From: a bacterium | Lineage (GTDB): Bacteria; Campylobacterota; Campylobacteria; Campylobacterales; Sulfurimonadaceae | Assembly: GCA_018825665.1 (NCBI GenBank) | Contig: JAHJEG010000037.1 | Coordinates: 1-64,000, forward strand | Reading direction: 5' to 3' | Length of the DNA stretch: 64,000 nt | Shown here: positions 1-8,873 of the stretch, one piece after another | Numbering within the stretch: position 1 is the first letter of the stretch | How the letters are laid out: every line of letters begins with the position of its first letter | The notes under the pieces: model-generated | The model's input: the letters and a program-made list of their open reading frames with translations, nothing else | Database searches by the model: none | Told to the model about the DNA's origin: nothing | Made by a program: the position numbers and the translations under genes

Positions 1-58
1 AAAATATATATATTTTATAATAAACCCTTACGTTTAGATTTAAAAATGATGAGTATGC

Positions 59-463
59 TTGTATCAATATATCTACTTTTTAGATAGAGGAAATATTTTT
101 AATTCTATCGATTCGAAATCTAGAGGTGACAATATTTTTGCTAAGCCTCAAAAGCTCTATTTGAGTAATACAAATCTCAATAGTGCGGATTGTGAAAACA
201 GCGATATTGGAACTTTGCGAGAGAGTTTTTTTGTAAATCAACTTCGTGATAATAATAAAATAGAGTATTCGCAGGTTGGTGATTTTTTGGTCGATGATAA
301 GTATATCTTCGAAGTCGGTGGAAAAAACAAAAGTTTTCTCGAAGAGAGTGCAAAGCACAAGGATCAGATAAAAGATATGAAAAATAGCTATATTGCAGCT
401 GATGATATTGAGATTGATTCACAAAATAAAATTCCACTCTATCTTTTTGGATTTATGTATTGA
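59..463 (+). pseudogene. C-terminal remnant of an AAA ATPase with DUF4143-like C-terminus
   Basis: LRESFFVNQLRDNNKIEYSQVGDFLVDDKYIFEVGGKNKSF resembles the C-terminal region of DUF4143 ATPases. In-frame TGA at 50-52 and no P-loop portion in the window. Confidence 0.6.
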
Positions 464-474
464 ATTCAAGGTTG

Positions 475-509
475 GAACCTCCACACCTTGCGGCACCAGA
501 TCCTAAGTC
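475..509. repeat. 35-bp duplicate of the tRNA-Leu 3' region (att-like repeat, distal copy)
   Basis: gaacctccacaccttgcggcaccagatcctaagtc is identical to 2944-2978 inside tRNA-Leu. Confidence 0.9.
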
Positions 510-680
510 CATTTTTTAACATTTTTCATCTTTTCTTAAACTGCTTCATTTCCTTTCAAGATCCCTATATTTAGGTCTTTATAAAAGGTTTCAAATTTTC
601 ATTTCAAATCATCTATTTTCATTGTTTTTCAAATTTTGTAGTAAAAAATGTAGTAAAAAAATATGATTTTAGAAAAAACA

Positions 681-1898
681 TCAATCTACTTTTTGGGGAA
701 TAAGCTCTGGGATAATCTGCGAAGCAAAGAACGAATTTACTTTGAGGCGAAGTGGTGCTTTACTATGTTCACTCTCTATATAGCCCATTTTCGTTAGAGT
801 GCTTACAAGCTTTGTGGCTGTACTTACGCTTTTCCCTATAGCTGAAGGGACATATTTTCTCTCTAGTTCACCATTTAGCAACAAGTGAGAGAATAACAGT
901 TCAGAGTATTTTGGCAAGGCTTCTTGTTTGTAAAACATCCCCTCTTGTGAAAATTTTACAAATTTTCTAATTTTATCGTTAAGTTGATCAAGTCGCAAAC
1001 CATTGCCCATAAACTCTATTTGATCTAATGCTACCTCAAGCATATATTTTAAATATCCCTCAAGTCCTCTAAGTGACAATTCACCTCTGCCGTCAGTTGC
1101 ACCTTGTTGTTTCATGTCTGCATAAGATAAGTAGTGCTGATACTTTTTAACATCTCTTGCGAGTCCTCTTGATATATTCCATAGTCCGTAACCTTCAAGT
1201 TTCATATTCCAAAACATTGCATCAAGATGCAGTCTTGAAACCCTTCCATTTCCGTCTAAGAAAGGGTGAAGGTATACTAATCGATGATGAGAACTAAGCA
1301 CAGCAAGTAGTTTTATTGCTTTTGTAGAACTGCTAAATACTGTAGAGTACTCTTTTTCATAGTAGTTAAGAACTGTCGTGATTAAATCACTTGAAGGTGC
1401 AATATGGTTGCCAACTTGAACATCTCGATTTCTGAACTCACCGGGTATCATCTCTATGAGTTCATTTTCTTTTTCAAGTTTTGTGAATATTTGCATACCT
1501 TCACTAGAGTAAAAGAGTCGATGGATCTCTTTTATAAAATCTCTATTAATTACACTATCCTGCATAGAATAGCTTTCAACAAACTTTTGTGTTTTGATAT
1601 GTGCAACTGAAAGCTCTTGCAGTGCTTTTTCTTTAGAATCATCTGAGAATTGTTTCAGCATAGCTTTTTCAATATCTATAGGATGTGTACTTTCAGCTTC
1701 AATCCTGTTTGAATAGTAGCTGTTTGTGATCCGCAAAACATCTCTAAAAGCATTTACAACATGTTGGTTATATCCACTTGCAATCTTTGCACTTTCTATA
1801 CAAACTTTTTCTGCAAGCTCTAATAATTCTGGCTTTATCTGCCCTTTTAGATTATAGGGCATAATTGGAGATATTAACATTTTATTCTTCCTTGACAT
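681..1898 (-). CDS. Fic family protein (Fic/DOC with C-terminal winged-helix-like region)
   Basis: HPFLDGNGR Fic motif; upstream SNRIEAE resembles the (S/T)xxxE inhibitory helix. Confidence 0.9.
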   Translation of the reverse strand: MSRKNKMLISPIMPYNLKGQIKPELLELAEKVCIESAKIASGYNQHVVNAFRDVLRITNSYYSNRIEAESTHPIDIEKAMLKQFSDDSKEKALQELSVAHIKTQKFVESYSMQDSVINRDFIKEIHRLFYSSEGMQIFTKLEKENELIEMIPGEFRNRDVQVGNHIAPSSDLITTVLNYYEKEYSTVFSSSTKAIKLLAVLSSHHRLVYLHPFLDGNGRVSRLHLDAMFWNMKLEGYGLWNISRGLARDVKKYQHYLSYADMKQQGATDGRGELSLRGLEGYLKYMLEVALDQIEFMGNGLRLDQLNDKIRKFVKFSQEGMFYKQEALPKYSELLFSHLLLNGELERKYVPSAIGKSVSTATKLVSTLTKMGYIESEHSKAPLRLKVNSFFASQIIPELIPQKVD

Positions 1899-1930
1899 TA
1901 TTATACCTATTTTCTCTATTTTATAGCAAA

Positions 1931-2036
1931 TTTTACGAGATAAATTATGAGGAAAACAATGGCAAATAGTGCTAATTTTTAGGAATTTAAGGAGATATTT
2001 TAAATTTAATCAGTCTCTTTTTTACGAGATAAATTA
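1931..2036. repeat. Two 17-bp direct repeats TTTTACGAGATAAATTA (1931-1947 and 2020-2036)
   Basis: Exact repeat read from sequence; a third partial copy ATTACGAGAT follows near 2045. Confidence 0.75.
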
Positions 2037-2055
2037 CGGAATGTATTACGAGATC

Positions 2056-2166
2056 ATTTTGCTTTTAACATTTCACTAAATGCTTCGATAGGATACTTAT
2101 AGCCAATAGCTTTATAAGGGGTTCTATTGAGTTTTTTATTTATTTGGTAAATATCATCATCTCTTT
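2056..2166 (-). pseudogene. IS transposase C-terminal remnant (IS30-like)
   Basis: Minus-strand reading ...ERDDDIYQINKKLNRTPYKAIGYKYPIEAFSEMLKAK* resembles the C-terminal NxxPxKxLGYKTPxEVF motif of IS30-type transposases. Confidence 0.6.
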
Positions 2167-2167
2167 C

Positions 2168-2413
2168 CTAAAAACTCTCAATATGTCTTTTCATATCATT
2201 CATAGAGGCGATAACACTTCTATTGGAAGTTTTAGAGTAGTTAAATGTTTCCATGCTCTCTAAGATTTTTTCAAACTGACTTTGAGCTAACCCACTCTCT
2301 ATCAAAAGTTTAAATACTCTTTCTCTCACAACCTCTTCAAAATGTTTAAAATCATATGCTTTTAATCCAAACAAGAAAAATGAATACAGCGTTTTATTAT
2401 TAGTGATCAACAC
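2168..2413 (-). CDS. Short DUF6933-like protein, probably a fragment
   Basis: 81 aa ORF ending KTSNRSVIASMNDMKRHIESF; it abuts the transposase remnant. Confidence 0.4.
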   Translation of the reverse strand: MLITNNKTLYSFFLFGLKAYDFKHFEEVVRERVFKLLIESGLAQSQFEKILESMETFNYSKTSNRSVIASMNDMKRHIESF

Positions 2414-2561
2414 ACAATTTATTACGTTTTAAATGAATAAAAAAGATCTTTTATAAGTATAGCGCTATTCAATATGCTGGAAAAACCAGAAAAATTCAGC
2501 ATATGTTTTATACGTGTTGAAAAAACTTTAAACTTTAGTATATCTATAAAGGTTATATTAC

Positions 2562-2866
2562 ATGGCATTAAAACCAGCAGGTGGCAAATACGAAGGTGTT
2601 TGGATAAATATGGCGATATCTCTTATTACATCAATTATCGTGATGAATTTGGCAAGCCTGTCAAAGTTCAAGTTGGTAAGAAAACCGCAACATCGGACTT
2701 TAGTGTTAAAGATGCGTATGCAAAACTAATCGAAGTCAAATACAAACTTCAACACGATCAAGAACCTATCATCAAAGGCGGTAGAATTGGCGAAAAATAT
2801 TGGCGTAGCAAAATTTTATATGGAGTCAAGACTATGAGTTGTAGTAAAAAAGTAGTAAAAAGTTGA
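2562..2866 (+). pseudogene. Phage-type integrase N-terminal remnant, frameshifted and C-terminally truncated
   Basis: ATG at 2562 gives MALKPAGGKYEGVWIN; the adjacent frame continues KYGDISYYINYRDEFGKPVKVQVGKKTATSDFSVKDAYAKLIEVKYK. The frames switch near 2600. Confidence 0.7.
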
Positions 2867-2923
2867 TTTTGAAGTTTTCTTAAAGTGGCTGTTAAAAGTC
2901 TTGTGAAGCCCTATTTTAAAGGG

Positions 2924-3008
2924 TGGTGCGGATGAGAGGACTTGAACCTCCACACCTTGCGGCACCAGATCCTAAGTCTGGCGTGTATACCAATTTCACC
3001 ACATCCGC
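2924..3008 (-). tRNA. tRNA-Leu(TAG)
   Basis: Cloverleaf read on the minus strand: GCGGATG acceptor, CAGAC-TTAGGAT anticodon arm, variable arm, GGTTCAAGTCC T-arm, CCA encoded. Confidence 0.93.
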
Positions 3009-3040
3009 GCACGTTGTTGTAAGTTTAACAATAAAAAAAG

Positions 3041-3117
<77 letters not shown>

Positions 3118-3129
3118 ATCATAATAATA

Positions 3130-3206
3130 TGGTACGCCCGATAGGATTCGAACCTATAACCCTCGGAGCCGAAATCCGAAACTCTATCCAGTTGAGCCAC
3201 GAACGC
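3130..3206 (-). tRNA. tRNA-Arg(TCG)
   Basis: Minus strand GCGTTCG...TCGGATTTCGGCTCCGA...GGTTCGAATCC...CCA. Confidence 0.93.
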
Positions 3207-3249
3207 TACTATATTTGTTATTATCAAGCTATTATATCTTATTTTTTCA

Positions 3250-3327
3250 TGGGGTGGGATACGGGATTCGAACCCGCGACCCCCGGCACCACAAACCAGT
3301 GCTCTAACCAGCTGAGCTAATCCCACC
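3250..3327 (-). tRNA. tRNA-His(GTG)
   Basis: Minus strand GGTGGGAT...CTGGTTTGTGGTGCCGG...GGTTCGAATCC...CCA. Confidence 0.93.
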
Positions 3328-3354
3328 ATACATTAAAAATATAAATTTCAAAAG

Positions 3355-3432
3355 TGGTCGGGGTGAAAGGACTCGAACCTTCGGCCCCCTGGTCCCAAAC
3401 CAGGTACTCTAACCATACTGAGCTACACCCCG
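3355..3432 (-). tRNA. tRNA-Pro(TGG)
   Basis: Minus strand CGGGGTG...CCTGGTTTGGGACCAGG...GGTTCGAGTCC...CCA. Confidence 0.93.
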
Positions 3433-3581
3433 ACCTAACACATTAAACCAAGCTACTGGTAGCTGATTAATGAGGCGAAATTATAGTCAATAATAAAACT
3501 AATGTCAATACTTTTTTACAAATTCTTTTAAATATTTTTTTATTCCAGTATAATTACCCTGATTAAGGGGGATATTCATAT

Positions 3582-4919
3582 ATGAAGATAGCTAGATTTA
3601 GTAGAATTGGATTTATTTTGGCGGCGGCAGGCAGTGCTGTAGGACTTGGAAACATTTGGAAATTTCCCTATATTGCGGGTGAGTTTGGTGGCGGAGCTTT
3701 TGTTCTTGTATACCTGTTTACGGTACTTCTTATAGGGTTTTCCATTATGATAGCAGAAATGCTCATTGGCTATCTCGGCAGAAAAGATACCGTCACCTCA
3801 TTTGAAGAACTCGCACCAAAAAACAAAGGCATGTGGAAATACGGCGGTTTTCAAGGCTTGGCCGGTTTGTTTATCATGATATTTTATTCGGTAGTTATCG
3901 GCTGGATATTCAACTATATCGTTACCTCTATCTTTTCGCTTCCTGCTACCGTAGAAGAAGCGGAGATAACTTTTACGACCATGCTTCATACCGATTTTAT
4001 CACACAGCTCTTTTACCATACTGTTGCATTTATATGGATAACCTATGTAGTGAATAAGGGGATAAAAGGAGGTATAGAAAAATTAAACATGATTTTAATG
4101 CCTACTCTTATGCTGATCCTTTTAGGAATGTTTATTTATGCTACAACGCTTGGAGCCTTTTCTCAGGCATTGGAATTTATGTTCTCTCCGGATTGGTCTA
4201 AAATAGACTCAAACGCTTTTGTAACGGCCGTAGGTCATGCATTTTTCACACTCTCTCTTGGTATGGGTGCTATCATGACCTATTCCGCCTCGCTTGAGAA
4301 ACACTCCAATATTGTTAAAAATGCTTTTTGGGTTGTATTTTTAGATACTTCTATTGCTATTGTGGCGGGTCTGATGCTTTTTACGTTTTTATATCAGTAC
4401 GGCGGGGGTCCGGCAAAAGGTCCGGGTCTTGTTTTTATCTCTCTTCCGGCTGCATTTTACGAGATGGGCATAATCGGAAATATCTTTGCCGTACTGTTTT
4501 TTATAGCCTTGGCCTTTGCAGGTCTTACATCTTCCGTTTCTTTGGTTGAGCCTATGGTTCAATACTTTATCGACAGATTCAAGTGGAGCAGACTCAAATC
4601 TTCCCTAAGCATGGGATTGTTCTTTTATCTCGTTGGTATCATTGCCCTGCTTTCAAATATTGAAGGCTTTCAAGAGGCTCTCACATGGGGAGACAAAAGC
4701 TTTTTTGACTGGGTTGACTATGTTACGGCTGCCATAATGCTTCCTGCGGGCGGATTGGTTATGGCTCTTTTTATCGGTTTTGCCGTAGAAAAGTCAAGAG
4801 TTGAAGCCGTGATGAGACCTCAGCTTCGCGGTGCCTTTGAAATCTGGTATTTCAGCCTCAGATACATCACTCCCGTTGCTATGTTTATCGTCATGTTAAG
4901 CCTCATGGGAGCCATATAG
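3582..4919 (+). CDS. Sodium-dependent transporter, NSS/SNF family
   Basis: AAAGSAVGLGNIWKFPYIAGEFGGGAF signature of neurotransmitter:sodium symporters. Confidence 0.95.
   Translation: MKIARFSRIGFILAAAGSAVGLGNIWKFPYIAGEFGGGAFVLVYLFTVLLIGFSIMIAEMLIGYLGRKDTVTSFEELAPKNKGMWKYGGFQGLAGLFIMIFYSVVIGWIFNYIVTSIFSLPATVEEAEITFTTMLHTDFITQLFYHTVAFIWITYVVNKGIKGGIEKLNMILMPTLMLILLGMFIYATTLGAFSQALEFMFSPDWSKIDSNAFVTAVGHAFFTLSLGMGAIMTYSASLEKHSNIVKNAFWVVFLDTSIAIVAGLMLFTFLYQYGGGPAKGPGLVFISLPAAFYEMGIIGNIFAVLFFIALAFAGLTSSVSLVEPMVQYFIDRFKWSRLKSSLSMGLFFYLVGIIALLSNIEGFQEALTWGDKSFFDWVDYVTAAIMLPAGGLVMALFIGFAVEKSRVEAVMRPQLRGAFEIWYFSLRYITPVAMFIVMLSLMGAI
3828..3838 (+). repeat. GGCATGTGGAA motif copy 1
   Basis: Exact; encodes GMW in the NSS transporter. 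Confidence 0.9.
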
Positions 4920-5010
4920 ATATAAATCGCAAGGCCCTCTTGCCGGGCAGTGCAAAAAGCGATATATACTCAGGATACGGCTGCCTGTAGTTTTTTGCTA
5001 TAATTCGAAA

Positions 5011-6627
5011 ATGATTAAAAATTTGTACAAGCATATTATCCTCTATATTGTTTTTGCATTATCCGTATTTGCCCTCTATACTCTTATTGATGTTTTTAGT
5101 AAAAAAAATCTTGAGTTTCAAAAAGAGATACTTGTAACGCAGGCACAGACCCATTTTAACAATCAGGTAAACACAAGAAAATGGAATGCGAGCTATGGCG
5201 GTGTTTATGTTAAACCCCAAAATGACCAAAAACCAAATCCATATCTCAAAGACAATATACTCAAAGTGGATGAAAACCTCACGCTTATAAAAATAAATCC
5301 CGCCTGGATGACAAGACAGCTGTCTGAACTCTCCAATGTGGAAGGATTTCATTTTCGTATCACCAGTTTAAATCCGATTAATCCAAACAATACAACGAGC
5401 CCATTTGAGAAAAAGGCTTTAGAATACTTTGAAGCTACTAAAATGAGGGAATATTATGAATTCGGCGATACCGTGTTTAACTACATGGGCGCACTTGAGA
5501 CTACTCAGGATTGTTTGTATTGCCACCGGCAGCAAGGGTATAAACTAGGAGATATCCGGGGAGGAATAAGCCTTAGTCTGGAAAGTTCCAAATACAACGC
5601 AGTCGCAGACAGAATAAAAAGAAATGCCTTGATGCTGAAGTTTTTTGTGCTTATCTTTTTGCTCAGTATCACGCTCCTTATCCACAAACAGCTAAAAGAT
5701 AATGAAAAGCTCGAGTTTAAAGTGGCAAGCAGAACAAAAGAGATAGAATCCACAAAAGAACTGCTTCAAAAAATCCTGGATTCCGAGCTGAGCTTTCTTG
5801 TTCTTTGTGATGGCACAGAGGTCAAATATGTGAATAAAACAATGCTTGATTTTTTTGGATTTGAGACATTAAGCGAGCTGAAAAACAGATATTCAAGTAT
5901 TTTAGACGCTTTTGAAGCGCTAGAGGGTGAACATTCTCTAAACGACTGCATTGAGGGTGAGCATTGGACGAAGTATCTGCATAGAGAACAAAGCACTAAA
6001 GAACTGAAACTGATGATAACAAAGGATGGGGTCACAAGATATTTCAAGCCGCATGTGAAAGATATATTACTCGACAATAAAACAGTCTATGTCATTATCT
6101 TTGACGACATCACCAATGTATTGAAACAGATACATAAACTTGAACATGAAGCTTCAACGGATGCTCTTACAAAACTTCCAAACAGAGCAAAATTCAACGA
6201 TGTACTCCTCAAAGAGATGGCTCTCTCAGACGAGAGTGCAGCACCGCTGTCTTTGATCTTTATCGATATAGACTATTTTAAAAGGGTTAACGACAATTAC
6301 GGCCATGACGAAGGGGACAATGTGCTTATCGGTCTATCTGAAACACTGCTCTCTACATTAAGACAGGGCGACTTCGTGGCGAGATGGGGCGGTGAGGAGT
6401 TTATCGTTGTGCTGCACTCGACAAAGCTTGAACAGGCAGTTTTCATTGCAGAAAAGATAAGAGTAAAATTTGAAAAGAACCATTTTCCAATATCTGCAAA
6501 ACAGACTATCTCGTGTGGTGTTACGGAGTATATTCACGGTGAGAACAAAGATACTCTTTTAAAAAGAGCTGATGAGGCACTTTATGAAGCCAAGGAGGAA
6601 GGCAGAAACCGGGTCGTAGTCAAATAA
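5011..6627 (+). CDS. Diguanylate cyclase with Tll0287-like (DUF3365) haem-type sensor and PAS region
   Basis: CLYCH motif followed by GDIRGGIS; GGDEF domain with RWGGEEF. Confidence 0.88.
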   Translation: MIKNLYKHIILYIVFALSVFALYTLIDVFSKKNLEFQKEILVTQAQTHFNNQVNTRKWNASYGGVYVKPQNDQKPNPYLKDNILKVDENLTLIKINPAWMTRQLSELSNVEGFHFRITSLNPINPNNTTSPFEKKALEYFEATKMREYYEFGDTVFNYMGALETTQDCLYCHRQQGYKLGDIRGGISLSLESSKYNAVADRIKRNALMLKFFVLIFLLSITLLIHKQLKDNEKLEFKVASRTKEIESTKELLQKILDSELSFLVLCDGTEVKYVNKTMLDFFGFETLSELKNRYSSILDAFEALEGEHSLNDCIEGEHWTKYLHREQSTKELKLMITKDGVTRYFKPHVKDILLDNKTVYVIIFDDITNVLKQIHKLEHEASTDALTKLPNRAKFNDVLLKEMALSDESAAPLSLIFIDIDYFKRVNDNYGHDEGDNVLIGLSETLLSTLRQGDFVARWGGEEFIVVLHSTKLEQAVFIAEKIRVKFEKNHFPISAKQTISCGVTEYIHGENKDTLLKRADEALYEAKEEGRNRVVVK

Positions 6628-6648
6628 AAGCCAAAAAGGCTTTTATTT
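6622..6648. terminator. Bidirectional terminator between convergent genes
   Basis: Perfect 11-bp inverted repeat AAATAAAAGCC-aaaaa-GGCTTTTATTT. Confidence 0.75.
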
Positions 6649-7426
6649 AAAACTGTATCATTCCGTCTACAGGAGAAGATGCAGTCGCGTAAGGACGCTT
6701 AGGAATTCTTCCTGAGAGATAGCTCATACGGCCTGCTATAACCGCATGCTTCATAGCTTCGGCCATAAACATAGGATTTTGCGCCTGAGCGATTGCGGTG
6801 TTTGTCAAGACTCCCGCAGCTCCGAGTTCCATCGCATATGCGGCATCGCTCGCACAGCCTATACCGGCATCTACGATTACGGGAACACGCACCGCTTCAC
6901 GTATAAAAACAATATTGTAAGGGTTTTGAATCCCAAGACCGCTTCCGATAGGTGCAGCAAGAGGCATGATTGCATGTGCGCCTGCATCCTCAAGTCTTTT
7001 TGCCATAATAGGGTCATCCGACGTATATGCCATAATGGTAAAACCCTCTTTTGCCAAGACTTCACAAGCCTTTATCGTCTCCAAAACATCCGGGTAGAGA
7101 GTTTTTTGCGTATCGCCGATAACCTCAAGCTTGATAAGGTCAATCCCTGTAGCCTCACGCGTCAAACGAAAAGTCGTAATAGCTTCTTCGGCGGTCACAC
7201 AGCCTGCCGAGTTTGGCAAAAATTTGACATTCGTACCTTTAAACGTATCACGAAGATTCTCCTTGTCAGGATCGGTAATATTTAAACGGCGAACCGCAAC
7301 GGTGATGAGTTCACTGCCCGAAGCAAGTGTTGCAGCTTTTGTAGTCTCAAAATCTTTATATTTTCCGCTTCCCACTATCAGGCGGCTTCCAAGCTCATAT
7401 TTTCCAATTTTTAAAATGTTATCCAT
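6647..7426 (-). CDS. thiG: Thiazole synthase
   Basis: [60 protein letters not shown]. Confidence 0.96.
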   Translation of the reverse strand: MDNILKIGKYELGSRLIVGSGKYKDFETTKAATLASGSELITVAVRRLNITDPDKENLRDTFKGTNVKFLPNSAGCVTAEEAITTFRLTREATGIDLIKLEVIGDTQKTLYPDVLETIKACEVLAKEGFTIMAYTSDDPIMAKRLEDAGAHAIMPLAAPIGSGLGIQNPYNIVFIREAVRVPVIVDAGIGCASDAAYAMELGAAGVLTNTAIAQAQNPMFMAEAMKHAVIAGRMSYLSGRIPKRPYATASSPVDGMIQF

Positions 7427-7478
7427 AGTATTGATTTCCCTGTTTTATATTAATTATTTGTTTATAACATAAGCTATC

Positions 7479-8870
7479 TTATAGTTTACATATACCCTCT
7501 ATTAAGTCATCCGGTGTAAGAGAAAAATCAGCGCCTTCAAAATCCAGAGCCAGTCTGGCATGTGCAAGCGAAGCATTTTTTGCGGCCTCAAGAGGTTCGT
7601 ATCCCTGAGCCAGAAGTGCCCCAATCAGGCCGCTGAGAACATCTCCGCTTCCCCCTTTTGCAAGGACAGACGTGCCATGGGGGTTAATAAAGAATTCATC
7701 CCCTTTTGCAATAATCACGTTCGCACCTTTTAAAAGAAGGGTGGCATGTGGAAATCTCAAACAAAACTCCTCCACATATCTAAAACGGTTCTTTTGCAAA
7801 GTATCCACGCTGATATTTGCTATCTCCGTTTGTTTCAAAAGAGCAGTGAATTCTTTGGCATGTGGAGTCAGGACTATATTTTTTCTCTCCAGTATTTCTC
7901 TGAGTATCGGCATGTGGAAAATATCTGCATCTGCGACAAGAGGAAGCCAGTTATCCAAAAAAGTCTCCAGTTCCAAATCGCTAAACTCATCGCCCAAACC
8001 CATTCCCAAGGCCAGTGCCGTCGTATTTGCCGGAAGCTCATGCGAGTACATTATGCTTTGAGGGATTATCTCATCTTCAAATCCCACCAGAGTGACCAGA
8101 CCTGCTCCAAATCTAAGCGCGGTTTTTGCACTCATGATACTTGCTCCGGCTTTGTTTCCACATGCCAGGGCAAGATGTCCGAAACTGCCTTTATGAGAGT
8201 TCTTTGCCCTTCTGTATGGCAATTTCAAATCATCCATATCAAGCAGATTCCAGTCGCTCTTTGTCTCATATATCTCTCTGGATATTCCAAGGTCAATCAC
8301 TTTTATCTCACCGACAAAATCTTTCGCCTCATCCAAAAACATACTTTTCTTTAAAGCGCCCATGGTAAGCGAGACATCTGCGACAAAGGTTTCTCCGGCG
8401 CATTCGCCGTTTGCCCGTAAGCCGGAGGGAACATCACAGGCGATCTTGAAAGCCTTGAGCGCATTCATCTTTTTCATGATTGCTGAAAGCTCCTCACTAA
8501 ACTCACCCTCAAAACCTGTACCCACAAAAGCATCCACCAAGACATCGCAATCGACAAGTTCCCGGCATGTGGAAACTCCGAGGGCTTTATTGCGCCTCTC
8601 CTGCAAAAGCGCCATCTTTGACTTGGGCTCTTTGATATGAAAGATACAGACATCATAATCGCCATGCAGCAGTCGTGCAGCAGCAAGGCCGTCTGCACCG
8701 TTGTTTGCACTTCCACATGCCAGGATTATTTTGGAACCAAAAGCAAAATGATCGCGTATATACCCGGCTATGCCGTTTGCCGCATGCTCCATCAGGATAT
8801 CCTCGCTCAGGGCAAATTCCCCGTAGCATCTCTCATCAAGTGAAGAAACCTCGTCAAAGAGTTTTTGCAT
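7479..8870 (-). CDS. nnrD: Bifunctional NAD(P)H-hydrate repair enzyme (YjeF_N epimerase + ADP-dependent dehydratase)
   Basis: ILACGSANNGADGLAAARLL; KGSFGHLALACGNKAGASIM; GTSVLAKGGSGDVLSGLIGALLAQG. Confidence 0.93.
   Translation of the reverse strand: MQKLFDEVSSLDERCYGEFALSEDILMEHAANGIAGYIRDHFAFGSKIILACGSANNGADGLAAARLLHGDYDVCIFHIKEPKSKMALLQERRNKALGVSTCRELVDCDVLVDAFVGTGFEGEFSEELSAIMKKMNALKAFKIACDVPSGLRANGECAGETFVADVSLTMGALKKSMFLDEAKDFVGEIKVIDLGISREIYETKSDWNLLDMDDLKLPYRRAKNSHKGSFGHLALACGNKAGASIMSAKTALRFGAGLVTLVGFEDEIIPQSIMYSHELPANTTALALGMGLGDEFSDLELETFLDNWLPLVADADIFHMPILREILERKNIVLTPHAKEFTALLKQTEIANISVDTLQKNRFRYVEEFCLRFPHATLLLKGANVIIAKGDEFFINPHGTSVLAKGGSGDVLSGLIGALLAQGYEPLEAAKNASLAHARLALDFEGADFSLTPDDLIEGICKL
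7743..7753 (+). repeat. GGCATGTGGAA motif copy 2
   Basis: Exact; antisense in nnrD (FPHA). Confidence 0.9.
7909..7919 (+). repeat. GGCATGTGGAA motif copy 3
   Basis: Exact; nnrD (FHMP). Confidence 0.9.
8156..8166 (-). repeat. GGCATGTGGAA motif copy 4
   Basis: Exact; nnrD (ACG). Confidence 0.9.
8564..8574 (+). repeat. GGCATGTGGAA motif copy 5
   Basis: Exact; nnrD (STC). Confidence 0.9.
8711..8721 (-). repeat. GGCATGTGGAA motif copy 6
   Basis: Exact; nnrD (ACG). Confidence 0.9.
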
Positions 8871-8873
8871 CGC

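Noticed and set aside
6746-7285. Plus-strand ORF of 179 aa
   Set aside because: Antisense to thiG with no family resemblance; same for the many antisense ORFs over nnrD, gspD, fliD, nagZ and pse genes.
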